DNA of 64,000 bases from assembly GCA_017510405.1 (NCBI GenBank), contig JAFWNG010000013.1, positions 310,001 to 374,000 of the forward strand. Reading direction: 5' to 3'. Under the pieces are notes generated by a model that did no database searches, was not told where the DNA came from, and saw only the letters and a program-made list of their open reading frames with translations. The position numbers were made by a program, and so were the translations under genes. The DNA comes from Solobacterium sp. (GTDB lineage: Bacteria > Bacillota_I > Bacilli_A > Erysipelotrichales > Erysipelotrichaceae). This document shows positions 25,192 through 33,694 of the stretch, in pieces (the stretch's first letter is position 1; every line of letters starts with the position of its first letter).

Positions 25192-25216
25192 ATCTGCACC
25201 GTGAGTCTGGTATATT
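25188..25216 (+). promoter_or_regulatory. promoter of tRNA-Arg
   Basis: TTGAAT (25188-25193), a 17-base spacer and TATATT (25211-25216), 12 bases before the mature tRNA. Confidence 0.7.
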
Positions 25217-25227
25217 ATATGGGCTAT

Positions 25228-25301
25228 GTCGTCGTAGCTCAGTTGGATAGAGCTTCCGCCTTCTAAGCGGACGGTCAAGAGTTCGAGTCTCTTCGACGAC
25301 G
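25228..25301 (+). tRNA. tRNA-Arg, anticodon TCT
   Basis: A complete cloverleaf of 74 bases: acceptor GTCGTCG (25228-25234) pairs with CGACGAC (25294-25300), D arm GCTC...GAGC, anticodon stem TCCGC/GCGGA (25255-25259/25267-25271) around loop CTTCTAA with anticodon TCT at 25262-25264 (reads AGA), and T arm AAGAG-TTCGAGT-CTCTT. The discriminator is G and the CCA end is not encoded. Confidence 0.95.
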
Positions 25302-25306
25302 TGTTT

Positions 25307-25337
25307 ACCGGAGATGTTCACATTTCCGGTTTTTCTT
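25307..25337 (+). terminator. intrinsic terminator after tRNA-Arg
   Basis: A 10-bp stem (25307-25316 with 25321-25330, one G-T pair) closed by a TTCA loop and followed by Ts. Confidence 0.85.
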
Positions 25338-25354
25338 TCCTGAGGAGAAATATC

Positions 25355-26041
25355 ATGAATTCCTATTATGATGAGATCATTGAAACGATCCGGAGGGCAG
25401 TGGATCAGAAAGACTGGATGACTGCCGAAGTGCTTCTGCGCCAGGAGCTTGCCGTACCGTATATCCCGGAAGACTATGAGAACGAGTTCCATCGTCTGTT
25501 CAAAGAAGTGATCCGGGGAAAAGCGGAAGAGCAGAAGCCTGCGGAAATGCCTCTGGACAATCTTCTTGAACAGCTGAAGAAAACACCCCGGGAACAGCTT
25601 TCCGCGGCGGCGGAGCTGGCTTCCAGAAACCTGCGCAGCTGTACGGAGGAAATACGGGAATATCTTTCCGCGGAACCGTATCCGGATGCGGCGGCGCTCC
25701 TGATCGAAGCACTTGCCGAACAGGAGATCGCCGAAGAGTTCACACTGAATAAAGAAGGCGTTACGTACGAGTTCTATCCTGATGACGTTACCGTTCCCTC
25801 ACAATGCGAAGGCTTCCTGGAAGGGATACGTCTGCTGGAAACGATCTACGGCAATGACCGTCCGGACGTGCTGAATATGTGCCGGACACTCCTGGTTCAT
25901 GCCGTTTACCGGAATCTTCCTCTGACGTACGAGAAAGAAGAAGCGCCGTGGCTTCTGAAGGAGATCATTGCCTCGGTAAGCGATATGCTCGGGGATGAAA
26001 GCATCCGCACGGAAGCGGACAAAGTCCTCTCAGGAAATTAG
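25355..26041 (+). CDS. DUF3196-like protein
   Basis: A 228-residue soluble, acidic, mainly helical protein starting MNSYYDEIIETIRRAVDQKD; the ATG at 25355 follows GAGGAGAAA, while the longer frame from GTG 25301 would begin in the tRNA. Helical pairs such as WMTAEVLLRQELAVPYIPED and FLEGIRLLETIYGNDRPDVL suggest a TPR-like superhelix in the manner of the DUF3196 family, conserved upstream of tig in relatives. No catalytic motif is seen. Its last codons form the 5' half of the first CIRCE operator of tig. Confidence 0.6.
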   Translation: MNSYYDEIIETIRRAVDQKDWMTAEVLLRQELAVPYIPEDYENEFHRLFKEVIRGKAEEQKPAEMPLDNLLEQLKKTPREQLSAAAELASRNLRSCTEEIREYLSAEPYPDAAALLIEALAEQEIAEEFTLNKEGVTYEFYPDDVTVPSQCEGFLEGIRLLETIYGNDRPDVLNMCRTLLVHAVYRNLPLTYEKEEAPWLLKEIIASVSDMLGDESIRTEADKVLSGN

Positions 26042-26064
26042 CACTATTATATTGACAGTGCTAA
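26038..26064. promoter_or_regulatory. CIRCE operator 1 (HrcA site) of the tig-lon operon
   Basis: TTAGCACTA, nine bases, CAGTGCTAA: each half matches the CIRCE consensus TTAGCACTC-N9-GAGTGCTAA at 8 of 9 positions, the substitutions being at the innermost base of each half. It overlaps the -35 box of promoter P1 and the stop codon of the upstream gene. Confidence 0.9.
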
Positions 26065-26080
26065 CAACATGGTGTAGGAT
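26052..26080 (+). promoter_or_regulatory. tig promoter P1, overlapping CIRCE
   Basis: TTGACA (26052-26057), a 17-base spacer and TAGGAT (26075-26080). The -35 box lies inside CIRCE 1, and CIRCE 2 begins just after the -10 box, so bound HrcA would block it at both sides. Confidence 0.75.
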
Positions 26081-26081
26081 G

Positions 26082-26108
26082 TTAGCAGGCACAACTACAG
26101 AGTGCTAA
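26082..26108. promoter_or_regulatory. CIRCE operator 2 of the tig-lon operon
   Basis: TTAGCAGGC, nine bases, GAGTGCTAA: the right half is a perfect CIRCE half-site and the left matches 7 of 9. Centre-to-centre distance to CIRCE 1 is 44 bases, about four helical turns, so two HrcA dimers would lie on the same face of the DNA. Confidence 0.82.
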
Positions 26109-26142
26109 AAGTATCAAAATACTGCGATTTATCTTTATTCGG

Positions 26143-26172
26143 ATGACATGTTTCTGTCTTCTTTGATATAAT
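26143..26172 (+). promoter_or_regulatory. tig promoter P2, CIRCE-independent
   Basis: TGA-TATAAT (26164-26172) is a consensus extended -10 element; ATGACA at 26143-26148 with an 18-base spacer is a possible -35. It lies downstream of both CIRCE elements and would give basal expression. Confidence 0.6.
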
Positions 26173-26207
26173 ATCGTGGCATGTTTTAAGAAAAGGAGAT
26201 TATGTCT

Positions 26208-27479
26208 ATGGCAAACTGGACACTGACAGAAAAGGCAAAAGGCGAAATGACCGTCAAGATCGACGGCGATGCATGGAAGAAAGCGGTAAACAAAGCGTTC
26301 AACCGCATTGCAAAAGAAGTAAGCATTCCGGGCTTCCGGAAGGGCAACGTTCCGAAGGCGATGATCGAAAAGAGGATCCCGCGTTCCGCTGTATATGAAC
26401 AGGCTATCGATGACAACATTCAGAACTGGTTCCAGAGCGCTCTGGAAGAGTGCGGCATCCGTCCGATCGCACAGGCGGATTCCAATCTGAAATCCGTATC
26501 TGAAGACGGCGTTGAACTTGCGTTCACTGTCAAGGTAGAACCGGAAGCAGAACTGAAAGACCTCAGCGATGTAAAATACGAAGTCAAGCTCGAAGAAGTT
26601 ACGGATAAAGATATCGAAAACGAGATCAACCGTATTCGTGAAAGATATGCGGAGAACGAAGAAGTTGAAGGACCGGCTGAAGAAGGCGACACAGTCGATA
26701 TCAACTATGTCGGCAAAAAAGACGGTGTACCGTTTGAAGGCGGTTCCGCAAATGACTACAAACTTAAGCTCGGTTCCCATACGTTCATTCCCGGATTTGA
26801 AGAAGGTCTGATCGGCGCAGTCAAAGGCGAAGAAAAAGAACTGACGCTCAAGTTCCCGGAAGACTACCATTCCGCAGATCTGGCCGGCGCAGATGTCGTA
26901 TTTGAAGTAACTGTAAATGATGTAACAAGACAGGTTCTTCCGGAAGTCAATGAAGAATTCGTGGAAGACCAGAATATCCCGAATGTCGATACTGTAGAAC
27001 AGTTCCGTGAACATATCCGTACCCGTCTGACAGACACTGCAAAGAGAAATGCAGAAGCTGCAGCAGAAAACGATATGATGGAAGCATTCGCAGCAGCAGT
27101 TGACGTAGAGGTTCCGGAAGAAATGATCGAAGAAGAGGCAAACAGCCAGGTACAGCAGCAGGCTACACAGCTGCAGCAGTACGGAATGTCTCTGTCCGGA
27201 TATCTGCAGATGCTTGGCCAGACGGCTGAACAGTTCAAAGAGTCCTTCCGTGAACAGGCGGAAAAGACGAACCGTGTCCGTCTCGGTCTCAAAGCCCTTG
27301 CCAAGCGTGAAGGCTTTGTTGCCAGCGATGAGGAACTGGAGAAGAAATTCCAGGAGATCGCCGATATGTATAATATGGCGGTCGACCAGGTCAAACAGTA
27401 TGTCCAGCGGGAGACACTCCGTCAGGATCTTGCGAATGAGAAAGCAATTGAATTCCTGAAAGGAAACCGTTCGGAATAA
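26208..27479 (+). CDS. tig: trigger factor chaperone/prolyl isomerase
   Basis: A 423-residue ribosome-bound chaperone. The ATG at 26208 is preferred to 26202 because AAGGAG would be only 3 bases from the latter and 9 from the former. The N-terminal domain has the ribosome-docking signature GFRKGNVPK (about residues 45-53); an FKBP-type isomerase domain occupies about 150-245 (EGDTVDINYVGKKDG, FIPGFEEGLIGAVKGEE), followed by the helical C-terminal cradle. It shields nascent chains at the exit tunnel. Directly upstream lie two CIRCE operators and two promoters; a hairpin terminator separates it from lon. Confidence 0.95.
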   Translation: MANWTLTEKAKGEMTVKIDGDAWKKAVNKAFNRIAKEVSIPGFRKGNVPKAMIEKRIPRSAVYEQAIDDNIQNWFQSALEECGIRPIAQADSNLKSVSEDGVELAFTVKVEPEAELKDLSDVKYEVKLEEVTDKDIENEINRIRERYAENEEVEGPAEEGDTVDINYVGKKDGVPFEGGSANDYKLKLGSHTFIPGFEEGLIGAVKGEEKELTLKFPEDYHSADLAGADVVFEVTVNDVTRQVLPEVNEEFVEDQNIPNVDTVEQFREHIRTRLTDTAKRNAEAAAENDMMEAFAAAVDVEVPEEMIEEEANSQVQQQATQLQQYGMSLSGYLQMLGQTAEQFKESFREQAEKTNRVRLGLKALAKREGFVASDEELEKKFQEIADMYNMAVDQVKQYVQRETLRQDLANEKAIEFLKGNRSE

Positions 27480-27486
27480 CTAACGT

Positions 27487-27514
27487 AAGACGCATTCCGA
27501 TGCGTCTTCTTTTT
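27487..27514 (+). terminator. hairpin terminator/attenuator between tig and lon
   Basis: AAGACGCAT (27487-27495) and ATGCGTCTT (27500-27508) form a 9-bp stem with a TCCG loop, then C and five Ts. No clear promoter follows before lon, so partial read-through, or a promoter not recognised by eye, must feed lon. Confidence 0.8.
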
Positions 27515-27545
27515 CAGAAAAGTACCAGTAAAGGAGGTGCGATTC

Positions 27546-29858
27546 ATGAGTAATGCAAATGTGAAAGTACCTGTTGTCTGCACCCGCGGGATCATCGTAT
27601 TCCCGGGGCAGGACGTCATGATCGAAGTCGGCCGTTCGAAATCGATCAACGCAGTCAACCTGGCTGTGGACGCGTACGACAAGATGGTCTGGATCGTCTG
27701 CCAGCAGGATATGATGGTCGACAATCCGGGTATTAAAGACCTGTACAGCACAGGAACTCTTGCAAAGATCAAAGTACTCCGCAAGAAGGAAGGCTTCATG
27801 CGCGTTACATTTACCGGAATGAAGCGGGCACGCCTTGTTCAGCTGGAGGACAGTGACCGCATCATGATGGCCGATGTCGAACCGGTGGATGATATTCACG
27901 GTGATCCGATGGAAGAGATGGCGCTTGTAAAGCGCATCATCTCGGAATTCGAACACATGTCCACCATTACGGCGTCCTTCCCGCAGGAAGTCATCCGTCA
28001 GTTCTCCAACGGCGTAAGCGCTGTTGCGCTGACAGATCAGTTTGCCCAGTATTTCATGATGGATCAGGCAGCGAAGCAGAAGCTTCTGGAGACAGCGGAT
28101 GTCAACGAAAGAATGCTTCTGATCATCGCGGAACTGAACAAGCAGCAGAAATACTCGCAGATCGAACAGGTCATCAATGAAAAGGTCAAAGAGCGCATCG
28201 ATGACAACCAGAAAGAATACTTCCTGCGTGAAAAGATGCGTGCGATCAAAGAGGAACTGGGCGATGTTTCCAATTTTACCGATGATGCGGCACAGATCCG
28301 CGAGATGCTGGATAAGAACCCGTATCCGGATCATGTAAAGGAAAAAGCGCTGGAAGAACTGCGCCGGTATGAGATGCTGCCGCCGGGAAGCGGTGAAGCA
28401 AGTGTCAGCCGGACATATCTTGACTGGCTGCTGAAAGTACCGTGGTGGCAGGAAACACAGGACAACGAGGACCTCAAATCCGTCCGCGGCGTGCTGGATG
28501 ACGACCATTACGGTCTTGAGAAAGTCAAAGACCGCATCATGGAATATCTCGCAGTCAAGCAGATGACGCAGTCTCTGAAGAGCCCGATCCTCTGTCTGGT
28601 TGGTCCGCCGGGCGTCGGTAAGACTTCCCTGGCAAAATCCATTGCGAGAGCGCTGGACCGCCGTTTCGTCAAGATGAGCCTTGGCGGCGTACGGGACGAA
28701 GCAGAGATCCGCGGACACCGCCGTACATATCTCGGCTCTCTGCCGGGACGCATCATCCAGGGCATGAAGAAAGCGGAAGTGATCAATCCGGTATTCCTGA
28801 TCGATGAGATCGACAAGATGGGCATGGACTACAAGGGCGATCCGAGTGACGCCATGCTGGAAGTACTGGATCCGGAACAGAACTCTCTGTTCTCCGATCA
28901 CTACCTGGAAGAACCGTATGATCTTTCCAAGGTGCTGTTTATCGCAACTGCCAACTATCTGGAAAACATTCCGGCACCGCTGCAGGATCGTCTCGAGATC
29001 ATTCAGCTGCCCAGCTATACCGAGATCGACAAGGTCAACATTGCGAAGGAACATCTGATTCCCAAGCAGCTGGAAACGAACGGTCTCAAAGCTGCCCAGC
29101 TCAAACTGAAGGAAGCAGAGATCCTGTATCTGATCCGTCACTATACACGGGAAGCCGGTGTTCGTCAGCTGGAGCGTGTGATCGCTTCGCTTTGCCGCAA
29201 GAGCGTTCTTGAGATCCTCAACAGTGACGTCAAGAGCGTATCGATCACCAGAAAGCGGATCCAGAAATGGCTTGGCAAAGAGATGTATGAGTACGGTTCC
29301 AAGGAAAAGAAGAACCAGATCGGTGTCGTTACCGGTCTTGCGTATACGGCATTCGGCGGCGACGTTCTGCAGATCGAAGTGAACTACTTCACCGGCAAGG
29401 GACGTCTGGTCATGACCGGCCAGCTGGGCGATGTCATGAAGGAAAGTGCCGAGATCGCGCTTGACTACATCAAGGCGCATGCAAAGGAACTGAATATCGA
29501 TCCGAAGTTCTTTGACGAGCACGATATTCATATCCATGTACCGGAAGGTGCTGTGCCGAAGGACGGACCGTCGGCCGGCGTCACGATGACGACTGCGCTC
29601 GTATCTGCGATCTGTGAGCGTCCGGTCTATTCCAACATCGCAATGACCGGCGAAGTAACGCTGCGCGGACATGTTCTTCCGATCGGCGGCCTGCGTGAGA
29701 AATCACTGGCAGCGCACCGTGTCGGCATCGAAAAGATCCTGATCCCGAAGAACAATCTGAGAGATCTGGACGATATTCCGCAGATCGTCCGCGACGGCAT
29801 TACATTCATTCCTGTCGAGGAAGTTTCTCAGGTGCTGAAAGAAGCACTGGTGAAATAA
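27546..29858 (+). CDS. lon: ATP-dependent protease Lon (La)
   Basis: A 770-residue Lon-type AAA+ protease. The ATG at 27546 (AAGGAGGTG upstream) is chosen over the in-frame GTG at 27537, which overlaps that site. The N-terminal substrate domain covers about 1-300; the AAA+ module has Walker A GPPGVGKT and Walker B FLIDEIDKM; the protease domain has the Ser676-Lys719 dyad in KDGPSAG and GGLREK. It degrades misfolded and regulatory proteins in the cytoplasm. It follows tig, with engB overlapping its stop (TAATG), an arrangement kept in many Firmicutes (usually tig-clpX-lon-engB; clpX is absent here). Confidence 0.95.
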   Translation: MSNANVKVPVVCTRGIIVFPGQDVMIEVGRSKSINAVNLAVDAYDKMVWIVCQQDMMVDNPGIKDLYSTGTLAKIKVLRKKEGFMRVTFTGMKRARLVQLEDSDRIMMADVEPVDDIHGDPMEEMALVKRIISEFEHMSTITASFPQEVIRQFSNGVSAVALTDQFAQYFMMDQAAKQKLLETADVNERMLLIIAELNKQQKYSQIEQVINEKVKERIDDNQKEYFLREKMRAIKEELGDVSNFTDDAAQIREMLDKNPYPDHVKEKALEELRRYEMLPPGSGEASVSRTYLDWLLKVPWWQETQDNEDLKSVRGVLDDDHYGLEKVKDRIMEYLAVKQMTQSLKSPILCLVGPPGVGKTSLAKSIARALDRRFVKMSLGGVRDEAEIRGHRRTYLGSLPGRIIQGMKKAEVINPVFLIDEIDKMGMDYKGDPSDAMLEVLDPEQNSLFSDHYLEEPYDLSKVLFIATANYLENIPAPLQDRLEIIQLPSYTEIDKVNIAKEHLIPKQLETNGLKAAQLKLKEAEILYLIRHYTREAGVRQLERVIASLCRKSVLEILNSDVKSVSITRKRIQKWLGKEMYEYGSKEKKNQIGVVTGLAYTAFGGDVLQIEVNYFTGKGRLVMTGQLGDVMKESAEIALDYIKAHAKELNIDPKFFDEHDIHIHVPEGAVPKDGPSAGVTMTTALVSAICERPVYSNIAMTGEVTLRGHVLPIGGLREKSLAAHRVGIEKILIPKNNLRDLDDIPQIVRDGITFIPVEEVSQVLKEALVK

Positions 29859-30454
29859 TGCAGTATCATGACGCAAAGCTTCTGGCCACTGCCGCTGCGG
29901 CTGCGCAGTGGCCGGAAAGCAGTCTGCCGGAGATCATCTTCGTCGGGCGTTCCAACGCCGGCAAGAGCACTCTGATCAACACGCTTGTCAACCGGAAGAA
30001 TCTTGCCTATTCGGGAAAGACGCCCGGAAAGACAAGACTGCTGAACTTCTTTCTGATCGACAATAAAGTCGTATTTACGGATGCGCCGGGATACGGCTAT
30101 GCGATCCGCGATGCCGAAAGCGCGAAGAAGTTCTCCAAGCTGATCGATCCGTATTTCAAATACCGTGACCAGCTGAAGGGGATGGTGCTTGTGACGGATT
30201 CGAGAAGAGAGCCGAGCAAAGATGATATCGCCATGATCGAATACGGACGTGCGGCGCATCTGAATATCGTGATCGCATGCACGAAGGCGGACAAGCTTTC
30301 CCGCAGTCAGCTGCTGCGCAATATGAAAGTGATCCGTGAGACGCTGGGCGTCAGCGCGGATGCACTGATCCCGTGTTCTTCCATCGAAAAAACAGGCATG
30401 GATGAACTCTGGGCAAAGATCGATTCTGTGATCGGGACAGACACTCTGCAGTGA
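29858..30454 (+). CDS. engB: ribosome-biogenesis GTPase YsxC/EngB
   Basis: A 198-residue TRAFAC GTPase needed for 50S subunit assembly. Motifs G1 GRSNAGKST (about 32-40), G2 GKTPGKT, G3 DAPGYGYA, G4 TKAD and G5 CSS are all present. Its ATG shares a base with the lon stop, so the two are translationally coupled. The stop codon lies inside its terminator hairpin. Confidence 0.93.
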   Translation: MQYHDAKLLATAAAAAQWPESSLPEIIFVGRSNAGKSTLINTLVNRKNLAYSGKTPGKTRLLNFFLIDNKVVFTDAPGYGYAIRDAESAKKFSKLIDPYFKYRDQLKGMVLVTDSRREPSKDDIAMIEYGRAAHLNIVIACTKADKLSRSQLLRNMKVIRETLGVSADALIPCSSIEKTGMDELWAKIDSVIGTDTLQ

Positions 30455-30469
30455 GTGTCTGTCTTTTTT
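30436..30469 (+). terminator. intrinsic terminator of the tig-lon-engB operon
   Basis: GACAGACACTC (30436-30446) and GAGTGTCTGTC (30453-30463) form a perfect 11-bp stem with six Ts; the engB stop at 30452-30454 lies inside it. Confidence 0.93.
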
Positions 30470-30493
30470 CATATTTCTCCGGACTGCAGTGTA

Positions 30494-30502
30494 TGCTACA
30501 AT
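30494..30502 (+). promoter_or_regulatory. extended -10 promoter of murG
   Basis: TGC-TACAAT, 24 bases before the murG ATG, is an extended -10 element; the -35 region is poor. Confidence 0.5.
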
Positions 30503-30525
30503 GAATGGAAATGGAGTGATTAGCA

Positions 30526-31602
30526 ATGAAAGTTGTGATAGCAGCCGGAGGCACAGGCGGACATATCTATCCTGCATTAGCCCTGGCAGATATATTAAAA
30601 AAAGAAAAGCCGGATACTGATATTCTTTTTTTCGGATCCAGCGGCCGCATGGAGGCAGAAGTCATTCCTGCCCGCGGCTACCGTTTTCACGGTGAGGACA
30701 TGACGGGCACCAACGGCGGCGTGGCTGCCAAAGTGCGTTCTCTTCTGTCCCTTGTAAAGGCAGGGAGAAAATGCCGTAAACTGCTGAAAGAGGAAAGACC
30801 GGATATCTGTGTCGGATTCGGCAATTACATCAGCGTTCCGCTGATCCTTACCGCGCATGCAATGAAGATACCGACGATGATCCATGAACAGAACAGTTTC
30901 GCCGGAAAGGCCAACCGGCTGCTTTCCCGCAGCTGTGATGCCATCGTAACGTGCTACGCTTCCAACGAAGAGCAGATGCCGAAAGAGAAGATCCGTCTGC
31001 TCGGCAATCCGCAGGCCACGACTGCGGCAGATACCGGGTATGATCCGTCCGTCCTGACGGAGATGGGACTGGATCCGGAAAAGCCGTTCGTTCTGGTCAT
31101 GATGGGATCCCTCGGCAGTGAATCGGTATCGGGCATCATCGATCAGGCATGTGCCATGCTGGACCGTTCCTACCAGGTCGTCATCGCGGCCGGCAGGGAC
31201 AATGAATACGAGTTCACGCATACGGACCCGGTCGCTCACAGAGTCGTTCCATATGTGGACGGCAAGAAAATGCTGAAGGGATGCGAGGCAGCGGTGCTTC
31301 GTGCCGGAGCGACAACCATGGCGGAGATCGGCGCGATCGGATGCGCAGCCATCCTGATCCCGAGCCCGTTCGTACCGAACAATCACCAGTACTACAATGC
31401 CGCGGAATACGCCGATCAGGGCGCTGCGATCCTGCTGGAAGAAAAAGATCTGACGCCGGAAAAGCTGGCTGCTGAGCTCAACGCCCTGATGAAAGATGAT
31501 GCGAAGCGCGCCGTACTGCGGGAAAATACAAAGAAGGCAGGCAGGCGGGATGCCGCGTACCGCATGATCGAATGGATGGAGGAACTTGCCGATGGAAGAT
31601 AG
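30526..31602 (+). CDS. murG: lipid II synthase MurG (UDP-GlcNAc transferase)
   Basis: A 358-residue membrane-associated GT28 enzyme that adds GlcNAc to lipid I at the inner face of the membrane. The glycine-rich loop GGTGGHIYPALALAD (residues 8-22), HEQNSFAGKANRLLS, the second G-loop MMGSLGSESV and the UDP-GlcNAc-binding GATTMAEIG with PSPFVPNNHQYYNA are intact. GGAGTG is 8 bases before the ATG. It overlaps murB by 11 bases. Unlike most Firmicutes, murG is followed by murB-divIB and not preceded by ftsW or murD within this window. Confidence 0.95.
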   Translation: MKVVIAAGGTGGHIYPALALADILKKEKPDTDILFFGSSGRMEAEVIPARGYRFHGEDMTGTNGGVAAKVRSLLSLVKAGRKCRKLLKEERPDICVGFGNYISVPLILTAHAMKIPTMIHEQNSFAGKANRLLSRSCDAIVTCYASNEEQMPKEKIRLLGNPQATTAADTGYDPSVLTEMGLDPEKPFVLVMMGSLGSESVSGIIDQACAMLDRSYQVVIAAGRDNEYEFTHTDPVAHRVVPYVDGKKMLKGCEAAVLRAGATTMAEIGAIGCAAILIPSPFVPNNHQYYNAAEYADQGAAILLEEKDLTPEKLAAELNALMKDDAKRAVLRENTKKAGRRDAAYRMIEWMEELADGR

Positions 31603-32497
31603 AATTCTGAACGAGCTTTCTCAATTCGGCAGAGTAGAGACAGGAAGGCTTCTGGCCACGATGACGACACTGCGCATCGGCGGACCGGCCGACTATGTCG
31701 TCTATCCCGAAAACGATATTGCTGTGGATTCCCTGATCTCCTTTCTGGACAATGAGGGAATTCCGTACAAACTGCTCGGAAAGGGCAGTGACATACTGTG
31801 TTCGGATGATCCGTATCACGGCGTGATCATCCGTCTGGACAAGAATTATAACGACGCATTTTTCAAGCAGAACATACTCACGGCGCAGGCCGGATGTTCC
31901 ATCATCGCGCTGGCTTCCGAGTGCATGCGCAGAGGTCTGTCCGGGCTTGAGTTTGCCAGCGGCATCCCCGGTACACTTGGCGGAGCTGTCTTCATGAATG
32001 CCGGCGCGTACCGTTCGGACATGGCGGCGATCGTGAAAGAAGTCAATATCTACCGCGACCGGAAAGTCGAATGGATCTCAAATGAAGAATGCGAATTCCG
32101 GTACCGGCACAGCATCTTTCAGAGACATCCGGACTGGATCATTCTTGCGGTGCGCATGGAGCTGACGCCGGAAGATCCGAAAGTGATCGAAGAACTGATG
32201 AATGACCGCCGGAAAAGAAGATTTGAATCCCAGCCGCTGAACTATCCGAGCTGCGGATCCGTTTTCCGCAATCCGGAAGGCAGAAATGCATGGGAACTGA
32301 TCGACGGAGTCGGCTACCGCGGACGCAGCATCGGCGGTGCCAAGGTATCGGAAAAACACTGCAATTTTATTGTCAATACAGGCAACGCAACTGCCGCAGA
32401 CTACCTTGCTCTGGTCGAGGAAATACAGAATGCCGTGTTTGAAAAATACGGAATATCCCTGCGTACAGAAATGGAGAAATTCAATTGGACATTCTAG
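31592..32497 (+). CDS. murB: UDP-N-acetylenolpyruvoylglucosamine reductase
   Basis: A 301-residue FAD enzyme (type II MurB length) that reduces UDP-GlcNAc-enolpyruvate to UDP-MurNAc. The ATG at 31592 is 9 bases from GGAGG, whereas the in-frame TTG at 31586 is only 3 bases away. FAD-binding LRIGGPADYVV, SGIPGTLGGAVFMNAGAY, the catalytic Ser in YPSCGSVFRNP and the final Glu in LRTEME are present. It overlaps murG by 11 bases and divIB by 13, so the three cell-wall genes are coupled. Confidence 0.95.
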   Translation: MEDRILNELSQFGRVETGRLLATMTTLRIGGPADYVVYPENDIAVDSLISFLDNEGIPYKLLGKGSDILCSDDPYHGVIIRLDKNYNDAFFKQNILTAQAGCSIIALASECMRRGLSGLEFASGIPGTLGGAVFMNAGAYRSDMAAIVKEVNIYRDRKVEWISNEECEFRYRHSIFQRHPDWIILAVRMELTPEDPKVIEELMNDRRKRRFESQPLNYPSCGSVFRNPEGRNAWELIDGVGYRGRSIGGAKVSEKHCNFIVNTGNATAADYLALVEEIQNAVFEKYGISLRTEMEKFNWTF

Positions 32498-33618
32498 ACG
32501 AAAAGGATGAGATTCTCGATGTCCCTGTCTTCGGGGAAGATGTGGAAGAGATCTTTTACAAGAAAAGAGAAAAGAGAAACCGGAATAATTACCGTGACAG
32601 TCAGCCGAAGCTGATCCGTCTGGCGGCTGTGTTCTGCATAGCGGTACTGATTGCGGCGTATTTTCTCATGCCCGGCAATAAAGTCTATGCGCTGTCCATT
32701 TCCGGCAACCGGTATCTGAGCAAAAAGTATATACAGGATCTGAGCGGGATCACGAATGATACCTACTTTTACGCCAATATACCGATGCTCGTGGAAAAGA
32801 AAATAAAAGAAGAACCACTGGTGGACACATGCCGCGTATCGCTGGAAAAGGGAAATGTGATCCGCGTGGAAGTGACGGAGAAGAAAGTGGTCGGATACCG
32901 TTACTACGATGACGCGTATCTTCTGTATGCGGACGGCAGTGAAAGCAAGCTGAAAAGCGAATATCTCAGTATTATTGCCGAAGTGCCGCTGATCGTCGGC
33001 TTTGACGAGGACGAACAGACACGGCTTCTTGCCAAGGCATTCGCCAATGTGAATACCGAAATGATTCAGGAGATCGCCGAGATCACGCAGTACGCACTGC
33101 CGTACGACAGTGAGATCATGAAGATCCTGATGCGCAACGGCGGGTATTTCATTGCCAATTACTATAACGCGGAAGTGATCAATCACTACAACGCTTTCTA
33201 CGACAAGCTGAACCATAAAGACTGGTGCATCTTTGCGGTAGATGAAAACCAGTACGCCGATGCCTATTCGCATATCTGTCCGTGGGATGACACATCGGAG
33301 GAACGCGAATACTGGACCGATGAAAAAGGCCGCGTGATCGTGAATGAATACGGTGACGGCATCGTTAAGCATTATTATACGGACCTTGCCGGTCATCCCG
33401 CTCTGGATGAAAAGGGGAACCGTATCCCGATCCCGATCGATGACAACGGTCACGAGATCAAAGACCCGGATTTCCAGGAGAACTACGAAAAAGGCTACTA
33501 TAAGACCGGTGAACTTGTAATTCCGGAAGAACCGGAAGAACCGGTGGACCCGGAGAATCCGGACGCTGTACCGGATCCGCAGACACAGCCGTCGCCGAAA
33601 CCCGATGATATCGGATAA
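32485..33618 (+). CDS. divIB: cell-division protein DivIB/FtsQ
   Basis: A 377-residue bitopic membrane protein. It starts at a TTG (32485), 8 bases after GGAG and inside the end of murB, reading DILDEKDEILDVPVF. A cytoplasmic basic region is followed by one transmembrane helix (about 44-63), a POTRA domain (ALSISGNRYLSKKYIQDLSG, about 69-135), the beta domain, and a Pro/Glu-rich C-terminal tail with PEEPEEPVDPENPD. It bridges FtsL and DivIC in the divisome. The tail is long (about 100 residues beyond the beta domain). ftsA and ftsZ do not follow. Confidence 0.9.
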   Translation: MDILDEKDEILDVPVFGEDVEEIFYKKREKRNRNNYRDSQPKLIRLAAVFCIAVLIAAYFLMPGNKVYALSISGNRYLSKKYIQDLSGITNDTYFYANIPMLVEKKIKEEPLVDTCRVSLEKGNVIRVEVTEKKVVGYRYYDDAYLLYADGSESKLKSEYLSIIAEVPLIVGFDEDEQTRLLAKAFANVNTEMIQEIAEITQYALPYDSEIMKILMRNGGYFIANYYNAEVINHYNAFYDKLNHKDWCIFAVDENQYADAYSHICPWDDTSEEREYWTDEKGRVIVNEYGDGIVKHYYTDLAGHPALDEKGNRIPIPIDDNGHEIKDPDFQENYEKGYYKTGELVIPEEPEEPVDPENPDAVPDPQTQPSPKPDDIG

Positions 33619-33638
33619 GCGAATACGGATTACCGGAT

Positions 33639-33667
33639 TTGTAGGAATACGCAGTATTTGGTATAAT
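33639..33667 (+). promoter_or_regulatory. promoter of asp23-fakA
   Basis: TTGTAG (33639-33644), a 17-base spacer and TATAAT (33662-33667), the latter preceded by TGG as an extended -10. AAAGGAG lies before the asp23 start. Confidence 0.75.
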
Positions 33668-33694
33668 TTTTAAGGTTAAAGGAGATTTATTTCC

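Noticed and set aside
27480-29672. 730-codon open frame on the minus strand opposite lon
   Set aside because: Exactly codon-aligned to lon, lacks a ribosome site and any recognisable domain, and is explained by rarity of TTA, CTA and TCA codons in lon.
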